This document shows positions 15,305-26,332 of a stretch of 64,000 bases of DNA, one piece after another. The stretch comes from an uncultured Clostridia bacterium. Lineage in GTDB: Bacteria > Bacillota > Clostridia > TANB77 > CAG-508. Location of the stretch: assembly GCA_949538735.1 (NCBI GenBank), contig CATGLK010000004.1, positions 1 through 64,000 of the forward strand, in the 5' to 3' direction. The notes under the pieces were generated by a model. That model had not been told where the DNA came from. It was given only the letters and a program-made list of their open reading frames with translations, and did no database searches. How positions within the stretch are numbered: the first letter of the stretch is position 1; the number at the start of each line of letters is the position of its first letter. The position numbers and the translations under genes were made by a program.

Positions 15305-17920
15305 ATGTTAAAATTAAAAAATATAACCAAGACGTACATAAGTGGAGATGAAAAAGTAGAGGCTTTAAAAGGTATAGACATACAATTTAGGGAATCTGAG
15401 TTTGTGTCTATATTAGGGCAAAGTGGATGTGGGAAGACAACACTATTAAATATAATAGGTGGGTTAGATAGATATACAAGTGGAGATTTAATAATTAATG
15501 GTAAGTCTACAAAAGACTTTAAGGATAGAGATTGGGATACATATAGAAATCACAGTATCGGTTTTGTGTTCCAAAGTTACAATCTAATACCACATCAAAC
15601 AATACTATCAAATGTGGAATTGGCACTAACAATTTCAGGGGTGTCTAAAAAAGAGAGAAGAGCAAGGGCTATAAAGGCTTTGGAAGATGTAGGATTAAAA
15701 GAGCAAATTAATAAAAAGCCAAATCAATTGTCAGGTGGGCAAATGCAAAGAGTTGCAATAGCAAGGGCATTGGTAAATAATCCTGATATTATTTTGGCAG
15801 ATGAGCCAACAGGTGCATTGGATACAAAGACAAGTGTGCAGGTAATGGAGATTTTGAAGAAGATTTCTAAAGATAAATTGATTATAATGGTTACTCATAA
15901 TCCGGATTTAGCAGAGAAGTATTCTAGCAGGATTATAAAGATACTAGATGGTAAAATAACAGATGACTCTAATCCATACGAAACAGAGGAAAAGAAATCA
16001 AATAAAGAGAAAGTAAGATTTACATCAATGAAGTTTTTCACAGCATTAAGACTAAGCCTAAATAACCTAATGACCAAAAAAGGAAGAACATTATTAACAT
16101 CATTTGCAGGGTCAATTGGAATTATAGGAATAGCTCTGATACTTGCAATATCAACAGGTGTACAAAATTACATAAACAAAGTTGAAGAAGACACACTATC
16201 ATCATATCCAATTAGTATAGAAGAATCAACAATTGATATGTCAAGTATGATGGAAGCTATGATGGGTCAAACAAATAGTGATACATCAAATTATGAAGAC
16301 AGAAAAATCTATTCTTCAGATATAATGGGAGAAATGATTACAACACTTTCTAACAAGGTGGAGAATAATAATTTAACAGAACTTAGAAAGTATATTAAAG
16401 AAGGAAATAATGGAATAACAGAAAACAGCAATGCAATTCAATACAATTATAATTTAAATATGAATTTATATAAGGAAGACACAGAAAATGGCATTGTTAG
16501 AGTTAATCCAAGTACTGTTATGAATGCACTTGGAATGGGAGAGATGTTAGAAGCAAGGAACAATTCTTCAATGTATTCAATGATGTCTGGAAATTCTACA
16601 ATGCAAATGGCAAGTAATACAGATGTATGGACAAAGATGTTAGATAATGAAACTTTACTACATTCACAATATGATTTATTAGCAGGAAGTTGGCCTAAAA
16701 ATTATAATGAGGTGGTTTTAATTGCTACTGAGGATAATGAAATAAGCGATTATACTTTATATGCATTAGGACTAAAAGACCAAAAAGAGTTAGAGAAAAA
16801 ATGGAATGCAGTTCAAAAGGGTGAAGAGATTTCAGAAGAAGAGCAAACAAGCTATACTTATGAAGAACTATTAGATTTATCGTTTAAACTAATTCTAAAT
16901 TCTGATTATTATCAAAAGGAAAATGGCGTGTGGCTAGATAAAAGTGATGATGACGAATATATGAAAAACAGATTAGGTGAAGCGGAAGAAATCAAAGTTG
17001 TAGGAATTATAAGACAAAATGACCAAACAGTTGCAGCGTCAATGGCAGGTGGAATTGGATATTTAAAAGAACTAGAAGAATATGTTATTAATAAATCAAA
17101 TGATGCTGAGATAGTAAAAGAACAAAACGAAAACAAAGAAATAAACGTATTTTCAGGGTTGAAATTCCCAACAGATGAAGAAAGAAATGCAAATTTTGAC
17201 TATAATTCATTATCAAATGAACAAAAAATGGCAATGAGTAGGCTAAGTAGTGAACAAATAGCTCAAATGATGGAAGCATATACAGAAAATAAAAATGCAA
17301 GCTATGAGAAAAATTTAGAAAAATTAGGTGCAATTGATTTAGATAAGCCAACATCAATTAGTATATATCCAAAAAACTTCGAGGCAAAAGAAAAAATATC
17401 AACAGCGATAGAAGAGTATAATCAAAAACAAAGAGATGAAGGTAAAGAAGAAAATGTAATAAATTATACTGATTTAGTAGGAATTATGATGAAGTCTGTA
17501 AGTCAAATTGTAGATATTATAAGTTATGTGCTAATTGCATTTGTTGCAATATCACTTATTGTATCATCAATTATGATTGGAATTATAACTTATATATCAG
17601 TTTTAGAGAGAACTAAGGAAATAGGAATTTTAAGAGCAATTGGTGCTTCTAAAAAGGACATTTCGAGAGTATTTAATGCAGAAACTTTTATAATAGGTTT
17701 TATATCTGGATTATTAGGAATAGGAATTACAATGTTGCTTACGATACCAATTAATAGTGGAATTTATGCGATAACAGGTGTTGCTGTTAAAACTATGGTT
17801 CCACCAGTTGCTGGGGTTGTTTTAGTTCTAATTAGTATGTTCCTTACTATAATTGCAGGGCTAGTTCCTTCTAAAATGGCTAGCAAGAAAGACCCAGTTG
17901 TGGCATTAAGAACAGAATAA
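15305..17920 (+). CDS. MacB-like ABC transporter, ATPase fused to FtsX-type permease
   Basis: A single 871-residue protein. Residues 1-225 are an ABC ATPase of the MacB/LolD/FtsE class with Walker A (GQSGCGKTT), signature [15 protein letters not shown], Walker [12 protein letters not shown] and the switch His in VTHNPD. The rest is an FtsX-like permease: one transmembrane helix after the ATPase (TSFAGSIGIIGIALILAI), a large extracytoplasmic domain, and three C-terminal helices (VLIAFVAISLIVSSIMIG onwards). The class exports peptides or lipids or acts mechanically rather than importing. ATG 15305 is chosen for AAAGGAGG at 15291-15298; the upstream open frame lies in the repeat. No partner genes are adjacent. 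Confidence 0.9.
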   Translation: MLKLKNITKTYISGDEKVEALKGIDIQFRESEFVSILGQSGCGKTTLLNIIGGLDRYTSGDLIINGKSTKDFKDRDWDTYRNHSIGFVFQSYNLIPHQTILSNVELALTISGVSKKERRARAIKALEDVGLKEQINKKPNQLSGGQMQRVAIARALVNNPDIILADEPTGALDTKTSVQVMEILKKISKDKLIIMVTHNPDLAEKYSSRIIKILDGKITDDSNPYETEEKKSNKEKVRFTSMKFFTALRLSLNNLMTKKGRTLLTSFAGSIGIIGIALILAISTGVQNYINKVEEDTLSSYPISIEESTIDMSSMMEAMMGQTNSDTSNYEDRKIYSSDIMGEMITTLSNKVENNNLTELRKYIKEGNNGITENSNAIQYNYNLNMNLYKEDTENGIVRVNPSTVMNALGMGEMLEARNNSSMYSMMSGNSTMQMASNTDVWTKMLDNETLLHSQYDLLAGSWPKNYNEVVLIATEDNEISDYTLYALGLKDQKELEKKWNAVQKGEEISEEEQTSYTYEELLDLSFKLILNSDYYQKENGVWLDKSDDDEYMKNRLGEAEEIKVVGIIRQNDQTVAASMAGGIGYLKELEEYVINKSNDAEIVKEQNENKEINVFSGLKFPTDEERNANFDYNSLSNEQKMAMSRLSSEQIAQMMEAYTENKNASYEKNLEKLGAIDLDKPTSISIYPKNFEAKEKISTAIEEYNQKQRDEGKEENVINYTDLVGIMMKSVSQIVDIISYVLIAFVAISLIVSSIMIGIITYISVLERTKEIGILRAIGASKKDISRVFNAETFIIGFISGLLGIGITMLLTIPINSGIYAITGVAVKTMVPPVAGVVLVLISMFLTIIAGLVPSKMASKKDPVVALRTE

Positions 17921-17925
17921 GGAAA

Positions 17926-18060
17926 TTTGGGACATTTGGGGACGTTTCCTTTTGGACATTTTGTCCATTTTGGGACACATCTCTTTCAAAAAATCGATGT
18001 TTTTGGCTCCGCCCCCAAAAACATCAAAACTTTTTTGACCTGTCCCAAAAAGTTTTGCGA
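17926..18060 (+). repeat. Hairpin repeat family C cluster
   Basis: Contains GGGACATTTGGGGACG, the palindrome TTTTGGACATTTTGTCCA, TTTTGGGACACA, a GATGTTTTTGGC stem with its complement CCAAAAACATC, and finally TTGACCTGTCCCAAAAAG. Related C elements lie at 23590-23670 and 40121-40178. No ORF. Confidence 0.7.
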
Positions 18061-18085
18061 AATGCAAAAAGTTAATCAAAAGCTC

Positions 18086-18113
18086 TTGCAAAACTAAATA
18101 AATGTGATATAAT
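18086..18113 (+). promoter_or_regulatory. Promoter of the ileS T-box transcript
   Basis: TTGCAA (18086-18091), 16-base spacer, TATAAT (18108-18113). Confidence 0.65.
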
Positions 18114-18149
18114 ATAAAGCAATATTGAAAAAACAATAACAAGGACAAC

Positions 18150-18383
18150 ACAAATAATACAATAACTCACAGAGAGCCAAAGACTGGTGAAAATTTGGCA
18201 GGTAAAAATTATTTGTTATCACCTTAGTTTGTCGCTAAATTGAAACAACAGTAAATTAGCCGTAAATCTGCGTTAAAGATAACAAAGAGAGAGTAAATAA
18301 AAAAACAAATTTACTCTAACTTAGGTGGTACCGCGGAAATAAAATCTTTTCGTCCTAAATAAGCAGGATGAAGAGATTTTTTG
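18150..18383 (+). ncRNA. T-box riboswitch controlling ileS
   Basis: AGAGAGCC in stem I (18171-18178) and AGGTGGTACCGCGG (18323-18336) are the canonical T-box elements. A terminator (AAAATCTTTTCGTCCT pairing with AGGATGAAGAGATTTT) ends at 18383. ATC at 18218-18220, followed by ACC, is a plausible isoleucine specifier. Uncharged tRNA-Ile would stabilise the antiterminator and let transcription reach ileS. Confidence 0.93.
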
Positions 18384-18404
18384 ATGTTAAAAGGAGGAAT
18401 TTTT

Positions 18405-21400
18405 ATGTACAAAAAAGTAGAATTACCACAAGAAGGTTTTGTGGGAATCGAGAGAGAAGTTGCGAAACAATGGAAAGAGAAAGACATAATTAAAAAGAAC
18501 TTTGCTATGAATGAAGGGAAAAGATATTTTACATTTTATGATGGCCCTCCAACAGCAAATGGAATGCCACATGTTGGGCATATTGAAACAAGAGTTATAA
18601 AAGATATTATCCCAAGATACAAAGTAATGAAAGGATATCATGTAATACGTAAAGCAGGATGGGATACACATGGACTACCAGTTGAGCTTGAAATCGAGAA
18701 AAAACTAGGTATTTCTGGAAAAGAACAAATAGAAGAATATGGAGTAGAAGATTTTGTTAAACAATGTAAAGAAAGTGTATTTACATATGTTCACAAATGG
18801 GAAGAGATGACAGAAAAGGTTGGATATTGGGTTGATATGGAAAATCCATATGTTACATATCATAATGATTATATAGAGTCTGTATGGTGGGCTTTGAAAC
18901 AAATGTGGGAAAAAGGTTTGTTATATGAAGGTCACAAAGTTATGCCATATTGTCCTAGATGTGGAACAGCCTTATCTTCACACGAGGTTGCGCAAGGTTA
19001 TAAAGATGTAAAAGACTTAACTTGTATTGCAAAATTCAAAGTTGTTGGTGAAGATAAATATATTCTAGCTTGGACAACAACACCATGGACATTGCCTTCA
19101 AACTTAGCTCTTTGTGTTAATAAAGCTTATGAATATGCAGAAGTTAAAGCAAATATTGGAACAGATGATGAGCCAGTATATGAAAATTACATATTAGCAA
19201 AAGATTTAATTGATACAGTGCTAAAAGAGACACCATATGAGTTAGTAAAAACATTCAAAGGTGAAGAGTTACTAGGTACAAAATATGAAAGATTAATGCC
19301 TTTTGGAGAAGTTGAAGGAAAAGCATTTGAAGTAATTCACGGAGATTACGTAACATTAACAGATGGTACAGGAATTGTTCATATTGCACCTGCATATGGA
19401 GAAGACGACAGTTTAGTTGCAAAATTAAATGGAATTACATTTATTAATTTAGTTGATAAATCTGGAAAATTTGTAGCAGATGTAGAGCCTTGGGCAGGAA
19501 GATTTGTAAGAGACTGTAACGAAGATATTTGTAAATGGTTAAAAGAAGAGAACAAGCTATTTAGCAAAGAAAAACACTTACACTCATATCCACATTGTTG
19601 GAGATGTGACACACCACTACTTTACTATCCAAAGGAGAGTTGGTTTGTTGCAATGAGCAAACTAAGAGATGAATTAGTTGCAAACAACAATAAAGTTAAT
19701 TGGTATCCTGATACAATAAGAACAGGAAGATTCGGAAAATTCTTAGAGAATGTAATTGACTGGGGAATTTCAAGAGACAGATATTGGGGAACACCACTAC
19801 CTGTATGGACTTGCGAAGACGAAGAATGTGGACACAAAGAATGTATTGGTTCAATTAAAGAATTAAAACAAAAAGCAATTGAATGTCCAGATGATATAGA
19901 ATTACATAAACCATATATAGACAATGTACATTTAAAATGTCCAAAATGTGGCAAAGAAATGCACAGAGCAAAAGAAGTTATAGACTGTTGGTTTGATTCT
20001 GGTTCAATGCCTTTTGCACAATGGCATTATCCATTTGAAAATAAAGAAATGTTTGATAAAAATTTCCCAGCAGGATTTATATCAGAAGCAATTGACCAAA
20101 CAAGAGGATGGTTCTACACATTAACAGCAATAGGAACAGCATTATTTGGAAGAACTCCATTTGAAAACTGTATAGTTTTAGGACACGTATTAGACGAAAA
20201 AGGACAAAAAATGTCTAAGTCAAAGAAAAATGGTGTAGACCCAATGACATTATTAGACACAATAGGAGCAGATGCAACAAGATGGCATTTCTATACTTGT
20301 TCAGCGCCTTGGCTTCCAACAAGACTTGGTATAAACAATGTACAAGAAACACAAAGGGGATTTATATCAACATTATGGAACGTATACTCATTCTATGTTC
20401 TATATGCAGAAATAGACAAATTTAATCCATTAAATTATAGTGATTTCAAACTTACAAATATTATGGATAAATGGATAATTTCTAAGTTAAATACATTAGT
20501 TGAAGAAGTTGACAAAAAACTAGAAGAATATGATATTATATCAGCAGCACTAGCAATTGAAGACTTTACAGACGAACTTTCAAACTGGTATGTACGTAGA
20601 AATAGAGAAAGATTTTGGGCTCAAGAATTAAATGACGAAAAAATAGGAGCATATGTAACATTATACAAAGTATTAACAACATTAGTAAAAATATCAGCAC
20701 CATTTGTACCATTTGTAACAGAAGAAATCTATCAAAATCTAGTAGTTGGATTAGACAAAAATGCGCCTGAAAGTGTACATTTATGCTTATGGCCAGAAGT
20801 GGATAAAATAGCTATAAATCCAGAACTAGAAAAAGAAATGGACTTAGCATATAAAATTGTAAAATTAGGAAGAAGCGCAAGAAATTCTGCAAATATTAAA
20901 AATAGACAACCATTATCAGAAATGCTAATTTCAGTAGATACATTGCCAGATTATTATTCAGACATAGTAAAAGAAGAATTAAACGTAAAATCAATCAAAC
21001 TAGGTGCAGAAATGTCAGAATACGTAAACTTTGAAATTAAGCCAAACTTGCCAGTACTTGGAAAAGAATATGGGAAATTAATACCTAGAATTAGACAAGA
21101 AATTGCTAACAAAAATCAAATGGACTTAGCAAACACTGTAAAAAATGGCGGAGTAGAATACATCGAAATAGATGATACTCAAATTGAATTAAATGCAGAA
21201 AACTTACTAATAACAATGCAAGGAAAAGAAGGATTTGCATTTAGTGGTGAAGGAGAAATTGGTGTTGTATTAGATACAAACATAACTCCTGAGCTAAAAG
21301 AAGAAGGATATGTAAGAGAAATACTTTCAAAGGTTCAAAATATGAGAAAAGACAAAGAATTTGAAGTATTAGACAATATCAAACTATATGTATCAGGAAA

Positions 21401-21551
21401 CGGAATGCTAGAAAAAGTTGTAAAACAAAACGAAGAAGTAATTAAACACGACACATTAGCAGTAGAAGTAGTTTATGGTACAGATAGAGAAACATACACA
21501 GAAACAAATATCAATGGAGAAAAATTAAATATTGATGTAGAAGTTGTGTAA
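18405..21551 (+). CDS. ileS: Isoleucyl-tRNA synthetase
   Basis: A class I synthetase of 1048 residues that charges and proofreads tRNA-Ile. The nucleotide-binding motif HVGH is at residues 56-59 after [10 protein letters not shown], and KMSKS lies near 602. The editing (CP1) insertion has [12 protein letters not shown] and [15 protein letters not shown], and the anticodon-binding region follows. Cys pairs CPRCG, CWRCD and CPKCG are visible. The length and the C-terminal [18 protein letters not shown] region fit the eukaryote-like IleS2 type seen in some Firmicutes, which is often less sensitive to mupirocin; subtype is by inspection only. ATG 18405 follows AAAGGAGG. Controlled by the upstream T-box. 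Confidence 0.96.
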   Translation: MYKKVELPQEGFVGIEREVAKQWKEKDIIKKNFAMNEGKRYFTFYDGPPTANGMPHVGHIETRVIKDIIPRYKVMKGYHVIRKAGWDTHGLPVELEIEKKLGISGKEQIEEYGVEDFVKQCKESVFTYVHKWEEMTEKVGYWVDMENPYVTYHNDYIESVWWALKQMWEKGLLYEGHKVMPYCPRCGTALSSHEVAQGYKDVKDLTCIAKFKVVGEDKYILAWTTTPWTLPSNLALCVNKAYEYAEVKANIGTDDEPVYENYILAKDLIDTVLKETPYELVKTFKGEELLGTKYERLMPFGEVEGKAFEVIHGDYVTLTDGTGIVHIAPAYGEDDSLVAKLNGITFINLVDKSGKFVADVEPWAGRFVRDCNEDICKWLKEENKLFSKEKHLHSYPHCWRCDTPLLYYPKESWFVAMSKLRDELVANNNKVNWYPDTIRTGRFGKFLENVIDWGISRDRYWGTPLPVWTCEDEECGHKECIGSIKELKQKAIECPDDIELHKPYIDNVHLKCPKCGKEMHRAKEVIDCWFDSGSMPFAQWHYPFENKEMFDKNFPAGFISEAIDQTRGWFYTLTAIGTALFGRTPFENCIVLGHVLDEKGQKMSKSKKNGVDPMTLLDTIGADATRWHFYTCSAPWLPTRLGINNVQETQRGFISTLWNVYSFYVLYAEIDKFNPLNYSDFKLTNIMDKWIISKLNTLVEEVDKKLEEYDIISAALAIEDFTDELSNWYVRRNRERFWAQELNDEKIGAYVTLYKVLTTLVKISAPFVPFVTEEIYQNLVVGLDKNAPESVHLCLWPEVDKIAINPELEKEMDLAYKIVKLGRSARNSANIKNRQPLSEMLISVDTLPDYYSDIVKEELNVKSIKLGAEMSEYVNFEIKPNLPVLGKEYGKLIPRIRQEIANKNQMDLANTVKNGGVEYIEIDDTQIELNAENLLITMQGKEGFAFSGEGEIGVVLDTNITPELKEEGYVREILSKVQNMRKDKEFEVLDNIKLYVSGNGMLEKVVKQNEEVIKHDTLAVEVVYGTDRETYTETNINGEKLNIDVEVV

Positions 21552-21587
21552 AAGAAAAGTGGTTTTTATTGTATAGCAAATTTGATT

Positions 21588-21616
21588 TTGCTATATAATA
21601 AAAACAGTGTTATAAT
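21588..21616 (+). promoter_or_regulatory. Promoter of phosphofructokinase gene
   Basis: TTGCTA (21588-21593), 17-base spacer, TATAAT (21611-21616), 30 bases before the TTG start. Confidence 0.65.
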
Positions 21617-21645
21617 ATAGAAAAACATACAAGGGGGAAGAAAAA

Positions 21646-22791
21646 TTGATTAAAAAAGTAGGAATATTGGCAAATGGTGGAGACGTATCAGGATTTAATG
21701 CAGTTATAAGAGCAATTGTAAAAACAGCAGAAAATCACAATGTAGAATGCTATGGAATAATAGACGGATATAATGGATTATTAAAAAAAGACTTTGAAAG
21801 ATTAAGTACAGCAGCTGACGGAAATGCAATAGGAATATTGCCACAAGGTGGTTCAATAATTGGCTCATCAACAAATGCAAACTTATTCAATTACAAAGTT
21901 GTAAATGAAGACGGAAGTGTAGAATTCAAAGATGTATCAGACCAAGCAATAGCAAATATAAAAGAATTTGGATTTGACTGTATATTCACATTAGGTGGAG
22001 ACGGAACACAAAAATCAGCAAGAGACTTTTCAACAAAAGGAGTAAATGTAATAGGAGTTCCAAAAACAATAGACAATGACGTAGCTTGTACAGAAATCAC
22101 ATTTGGATACAACACAGCTGTATCTGTTGCAATGGAAGCATTAGACAGATTACACACAACAGGAGCAACACATCACAGAATAATGGTACTAGAAGTAATG
22201 GGAAGATATGCTGGCTGGATAGCCCTAGAAGCAGCAATAGCAGGTGGTGCAGACGTAGCATTAATACCAGAAATACCATATGACATAAACAGAGTAGCAA
22301 CAAAAATAGAAAACAGAAAGAAAAGGGGAAAAAGTTTCAGCGTAGTAGTAGTAGCAGAAGGAGCAACACCAATAGGTGGTGAACTTACAGTAATGAACAC
22401 AAGAGACAACGGAGCAGGAGTAGACAACACAAAACTTGGTGGAATTGGAGAAGTAGTGGCAAAACAACTACAAAACCTAACAGGACTAGAAGCAAGAAAC
22501 ACAACATTAGGATATATGCAAAGAGGCGGAACACCAACAGCATTTGATAGAGTGCTATCAACAAAATATGGAACAAAAGCAATGGAACTAGCATTAGAAG
22601 AAAAATTTGGAAGATTAGTAGTAATAAAAAATGGAAAACTAGACAGTGCTACGCTTGACGATGTAGTTGGAAATAACACAAAAATTGGAGCAGCATCAGG
22701 AAATACAGCAGAAAGTAACTTGAGAAAGATAGAAATGGATGACGATTTGATAAAAACAGCAAGAAACATAGGAATAAACTTAGGAGATTAA
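21646..22791 (+). CDS. pfkA: 6-phosphofructokinase
   Basis: Phosphorylates fructose 6-phosphate in glycolysis. At 381 residues it has the family motifs GGDVSGFNAVIRA (N-terminal), LPQGGSIIGSS, LGGDGTQKSA near 115, PKTIDNDV near 139 (catalytic Asp region), MGRYAGWIAL and LGYMQRGGTPTAFDR. GGDG at the nucleotide site usually goes with ATP, while Lys in PKTIDND is usual in pyrophosphate-dependent or mixed long-chain enzymes, so the phosphoryl donor cannot be fixed by eye. The start is TTG 21646 behind AAGGGGGAAG; no ATG is available near the conserved KKVGILANGG beginning. Monocistronic with its own promoter; a family A repeat pair follows. Confidence 0.93.
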   Translation: MIKKVGILANGGDVSGFNAVIRAIVKTAENHNVECYGIIDGYNGLLKKDFERLSTAADGNAIGILPQGGSIIGSSTNANLFNYKVVNEDGSVEFKDVSDQAIANIKEFGFDCIFTLGGDGTQKSARDFSTKGVNVIGVPKTIDNDVACTEITFGYNTAVSVAMEALDRLHTTGATHHRIMVLEVMGRYAGWIALEAAIAGGADVALIPEIPYDINRVATKIENRKKRGKSFSVVVVAEGATPIGGELTVMNTRDNGAGVDNTKLGGIGEVVAKQLQNLTGLEARNTTLGYMQRGGTPTAFDRVLSTKYGTKAMELALEEKFGRLVVIKNGKLDSATLDDVVGNNTKIGAASGNTAESNLRKIEMDDDLIKTARNIGINLGD

Positions 22792-22801
22792 TGATGCTTT
22801 T

Positions 22802-22905
22802 GGGTGTTTTTGGGGACAGTCCTTAAAAACACCCAAAGAAAAAAAGGTAGATAGAAAAGTAACAAAAGATTTGGGTGTTTTTAAGGTCTGTCCCCAAAAA
22901 CACCC
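22802..22905 (+). repeat. Hairpin repeat family A, inverted pair
   Basis: Unit 22802-22834 has loop GGGGACAGTCCTT; unit 22873-22905 has the reverse-complement loop AAGGTCTGTCCCC. Both have the GGGTGTTTTT/AAAAACACCC stem. The 38 bases between them are AT-rich. Structure is that of a REPIN. Confidence 0.88.
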
Positions 22906-22927
22906 AGAAAGAAAGGATAATATAAAA

Positions 22928-23584
22928 ATGGAAAAGAAAAAGATAATAATAATTTCACTAATAACAATTGCTATTGTAGCAATAATTGTAGGAATAGTTT
23001 GCTTCTTCGCATTTGGCAACAAAAATGACAATAACAGTGATGAACAACAAACAAATAAAGTAAGCGAGTTATATGAAAATTTAAAAGCAAAAGAAACATA
23101 TAGTTTTACAACTACATTAGATGACAAAAATAAAGAAGTCTATGTCAAAGGTAACAATGCGGGATATACAGAAACTTTATATAATGGAGAACTTTCTAAA
23201 TATATAATCAAAGACGGAAACTCATATTTGATTAGAGATGAAAGTAAAGAGTATTATACTTATAGTAATAATCAAACAGACTTGAATAAAGTTGAGAAAA
23301 TACTAGGAAATCTTGCAGGTGTAGAGTTTACAACTGGAAAAGAAAATGTAAACAACAAGAAGTATCAATATATGGAATATAACCAATCAACAGGATTTAC
23401 AATGATGTCTTCAACACAATTAGCATCAAGTGAAGATGTGAAAACTAGATTTTATTTTTCAGGAGATAAATTAGCATATATAAAAACTATTGTAGGTGAA
23501 AAGGAAGAATTATTAAAAGTTGAGATTTCAGACAAAGTAGATAGTAAGTTGTTTGAAATTCCAGCAGATTATCAAGAAAAATAG
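22928..23584 (+). CDS. Membrane-anchored hypothetical protein (LolA/outer-surface lipoprotein-like domain)
   Basis: A 218-residue protein with an N-terminal transmembrane helix (IIIISLITIAIVAIIVGIVC), a short Asp/Asn/Gln linker and an extracytoplasmic beta-rich domain. Strands such as YSFTTTLDDKNKEVYVKGNN, SYLIRDESKEYYTYSNN and KTRFYFSGDKLAYIKTI, and the ending SDKVDSKLFEIPADYQEK, recall the DUF4412/LolA-like beta fold seen in Gram-positive lipoproteins, but that is a loose resemblance. The start is ATG 22928 with GAAAGGAT upstream; the open frame before it lies in the repeat. Cysteine near residue 21 lies inside the helix, not in a clear lipobox. Confidence 0.6.
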   Translation: MEKKKIIIISLITIAIVAIIVGIVCFFAFGNKNDNNSDEQQTNKVSELYENLKAKETYSFTTTLDDKNKEVYVKGNNAGYTETLYNGELSKYIIKDGNSYLIRDESKEYYTYSNNQTDLNKVEKILGNLAGVEFTTGKENVNNKKYQYMEYNQSTGFTMMSSTQLASSEDVKTRFYFSGDKLAYIKTIVGEKEELLKVEISDKVDSKLFEIPADYQEK

Positions 23585-23589
23585 ATTGT

Positions 23590-23670
23590 ATTTTGGGAAC
23601 AGGACAAAACTTTTTGGGACAGGCCAAAAAAGTTTCGAAAAAAGACGTTTTGGGCCTGTCCCAAAAAATC
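23590..23670 (+). repeat. Hairpin repeat family C
   Basis: TTTTTGGGACAGGCC (from 23610) and its inverted partner GGCCTGTCCCAAAAA (about 23654-23668) face each other across GAAAAAAGACG-type sequence. It ends just before the valS ribosome binding site. Confidence 0.8.
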
Positions 23671-23687
23671 CAAAAGGAGAAATGATT

Positions 23688-26321
23688 ATGTTAAAAGAAA
23701 AATATAATCCAAAAGAGTTTGAAGATAGCCTATATGAAAAATGGGAGAAAAATGGGTACTTTAAGCCAAATATGGATAAAAGCAAAGAAAGTTATTGTAT
23801 AATGATGCCGCCACCAAATGTAACAGGAAAGCTACATATGGGGCATGCTTTAGATGATACAATACAAGATATTCTAATTCGTTTCAAAAGAATGCAAGGC
23901 TATAATACATTATGGCTTCCTGGTTCAGATCATGCTGCAATATCAACAGAAATGAAAGTTGTTGAAAAATTAAGAAATGAAGGTAAAACTAAGCAAGAGC
24001 TAGGTAGAGAAGGGTTCTTAAAAGAAGCTTGGGATTGGACAGAATTATATGGTGGAACTATACAAACACAACAAAAGAAATTAGGATGTTCTTGCGATTG
24101 GGAAAGACGTAGATTTACCTTAGACAAAGGTTTATCAGAAGCTGTTTTAGAGCAGTTTGTTAGCCTATATGAAAAGGGATTAATCTACAAAGGTACAAGG
24201 ATGATTAATTATTGCCCAAGTTGTAAAACTTCAATTTCTGATGCAGAAGTAGAATACAAAGAAGAAGCAGGTCACTTGTGGCATATTCGTTACAAAATAA
24301 AAGATACTGATAAATACATAATAGTAGCAACAACAAGACCAGAGACAATGCTTGGAGATACAGCTGTTGCAGTTCACCCTGATGATGAAAGATACAAAGA
24401 TTTGGTTGGAAAAACTTGTATTTTACCAATTATGAATAAGGAAATCCCAATAATTGCAGATGATTTTGTAGATAAGGACTTCGGGACAGCCTGTGTAAAA
24501 ATTACGCCCGCGCACGATATGAACGACTATCAAGCTGGATTAAGACATAATTTAGAAATAATAGAAGTATTTGATGAAAATAATAAAATGGGTGATTTAG
24601 TTCCTGAATATAAAGGAATGGACTTGTTGCAAGCTAGAAAAGAAATTGTAAACAAATTAAAAGAAATAGGAGCATTGGTAAAGGAAGAAGAACATGTTCA
24701 CAATGTAGCAAAATGTGAAAGATGTAAAAACACAATAGAACCCAAAATTTCTGAGCAATGGTTTGTTTCAATGAAAGACTTAGCAAAAAGAGCAGCAGAC
24801 AGTGTTAGAAATGATGAAGCAAAATTTGTTCCTAAAAAATATGAAAAAAATTACTTTAATTGGCTAGATAACACACAGGACTGGTGTATATCAAGACAAT
24901 TATGGTGGGGACATCAAATTCCAGCATATTATTGCGACGAATGTGGACATATAAATGTAGCAAAAGCACAACCTGAAAAATGTGAAAAATGTGGAAGTAC
25001 TAAACTACATCAAGATGAAGATACACTAGACACATGGTTTAGTTCAGCATTATGGCCATTTTCAACACTAGGTTGGCCAAACACAGAAACAGAAGATTAC
25101 AAAATGTTCTATCCAACAAATGTGCTAGTAACAGGATTTGATATTATAACTTTTTGGGTATCAAGAATGATGTCACAAGGATTAGAATTTACTGGAATAG
25201 CACCATTTAAAGATATTCTAATCCACGGAATGGTACGTGACAGTCAAGGAAGAAAGATGTCAAAAACATTAGGAAACGGAATTGACCCATTAGAAATAAT
25301 TGATGAATATGGAGCAGATAGTTTGAGATTTTCTCTATTATCTGGAACAACAATGGGAAATGATATAAGATACATTCCTGAGAAATTAGAACAGGCAGCA
25401 AATTTTGCAAACAAAATTTGGAATGCAGCGAAATTTATCATAATGAACACACCTGATAAAGAAAAAGTAAAAGAAGTTCTAAGCTCAATAAATACAGCAC
25501 CTTTGGCAATTGAAGATAAATGGATACTAAACAAGTTAAATAAACTAGTTGTTGATATAACTAGAAACATAGAAAATTACGATTTAGGTGTAGCGCTAGA
25601 TAAAATATATAATTTTGTATGGAATGAATTTTGCGATTGGTACATAGAAATGGTAAAACCTAGAATATATAGCGAAAACGAAGAAACAAAAGTAGTTGTA
25701 AGTAGTGTGCTAAACTATGTATTATCAGTTGCTTTAAAATTATTACACCCATTTATGCCATTTGTAACATCAGAAATTTACGAGAACTTAGTTAATGTTG
25801 ATGACAACGAATTAATGATTTCTGAATGGCCAACACAAAAGCAATTTGCATTTGAAAAAGAAGAACAAATAATTGAAAAAATAAAAGACATCATAGTAGA
25901 AATCAGAAATGTAAGAAGTACAAAAAACATACATCCAAGCAAAAAGTCAGAATTAATATTTGTAACAAATACATATAAGGAAGAACTAAAAGAATTAGAA
26001 CAAGTATTATTGAAGTTAGGATTTGGAGAAAAATTAACGATACTTGAAGAAAAAGGGCAATTTGCCGAAAATTCAATCAATATAATAAAAGATGGTATAG
26101 AATTGTATATGCCTTTACAAGGTTTAATTGATTTAGAAGAAGAGCGCAAAAGATTAGAAACAGAAAAGACAAAATTGGAAGCAGAAGTTGCAAGATGTGA
26201 GAAAATGCTTTCTAATCCAGGTTTTGTAAATAAAGCTCCACAAGCTAAAATTGATGAAGAAAAAGCTAAGCTTGAGAAATATAAAGAAATGCTTGCAAAA
26301 GTAGTAGAAAGTTTAAAATAG
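23688..26321 (+). CDS. valS: Valyl-tRNA synthetase
   Basis: An 877-residue class I synthetase charging tRNA-Val. PPPNVTGKLHMGHAL with HMGH at 50-53 and KMSKT near 523 form the active site. CP1 editing motifs TTRPETMLGDTAVAVHP and CVKITPAHD are present, with CERC, CDECGH and CEKCG cysteine pairs. The C-terminal coiled-coil arm (LEEERKRLETEKTKLEAEV) is complete. ATG 23688 is favoured because AAAAGGAG at 23672-23679 is at the right distance; the upstream ATG 23682 is too close. No T-box is visible; the leader is occupied by a family C repeat. A clean terminator follows. Confidence 0.96.
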   Translation: MLKEKYNPKEFEDSLYEKWEKNGYFKPNMDKSKESYCIMMPPPNVTGKLHMGHALDDTIQDILIRFKRMQGYNTLWLPGSDHAAISTEMKVVEKLRNEGKTKQELGREGFLKEAWDWTELYGGTIQTQQKKLGCSCDWERRRFTLDKGLSEAVLEQFVSLYEKGLIYKGTRMINYCPSCKTSISDAEVEYKEEAGHLWHIRYKIKDTDKYIIVATTRPETMLGDTAVAVHPDDERYKDLVGKTCILPIMNKEIPIIADDFVDKDFGTACVKITPAHDMNDYQAGLRHNLEIIEVFDENNKMGDLVPEYKGMDLLQARKEIVNKLKEIGALVKEEEHVHNVAKCERCKNTIEPKISEQWFVSMKDLAKRAADSVRNDEAKFVPKKYEKNYFNWLDNTQDWCISRQLWWGHQIPAYYCDECGHINVAKAQPEKCEKCGSTKLHQDEDTLDTWFSSALWPFSTLGWPNTETEDYKMFYPTNVLVTGFDIITFWVSRMMSQGLEFTGIAPFKDILIHGMVRDSQGRKMSKTLGNGIDPLEIIDEYGADSLRFSLLSGTTMGNDIRYIPEKLEQAANFANKIWNAAKFIIMNTPDKEKVKEVLSSINTAPLAIEDKWILNKLNKLVVDITRNIENYDLGVALDKIYNFVWNEFCDWYIEMVKPRIYSENEETKVVVSSVLNYVLSVALKLLHPFMPFVTSEIYENLVNVDDNELMISEWPTQKQFAFEKEEQIIEKIKDIIVEIRNVRSTKNIHPSKKSELIFVTNTYKEELKELEQVLLKLGFGEKLTILEEKGQFAENSINIIKDGIELYMPLQGLIDLEEERKRLETEKTKLEAEVARCEKMLSNPGFVNKAPQAKIDEEKAKLEKYKEMLAKVVESLK

Positions 26322-26332
26322 TTATGGCAAAT

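Noticed and set aside
23590..23688. T-box leader for valS
   Set aside because: No AGGTGGTACCGCG or AGAGAGCC element; the leader is a family C repeat.
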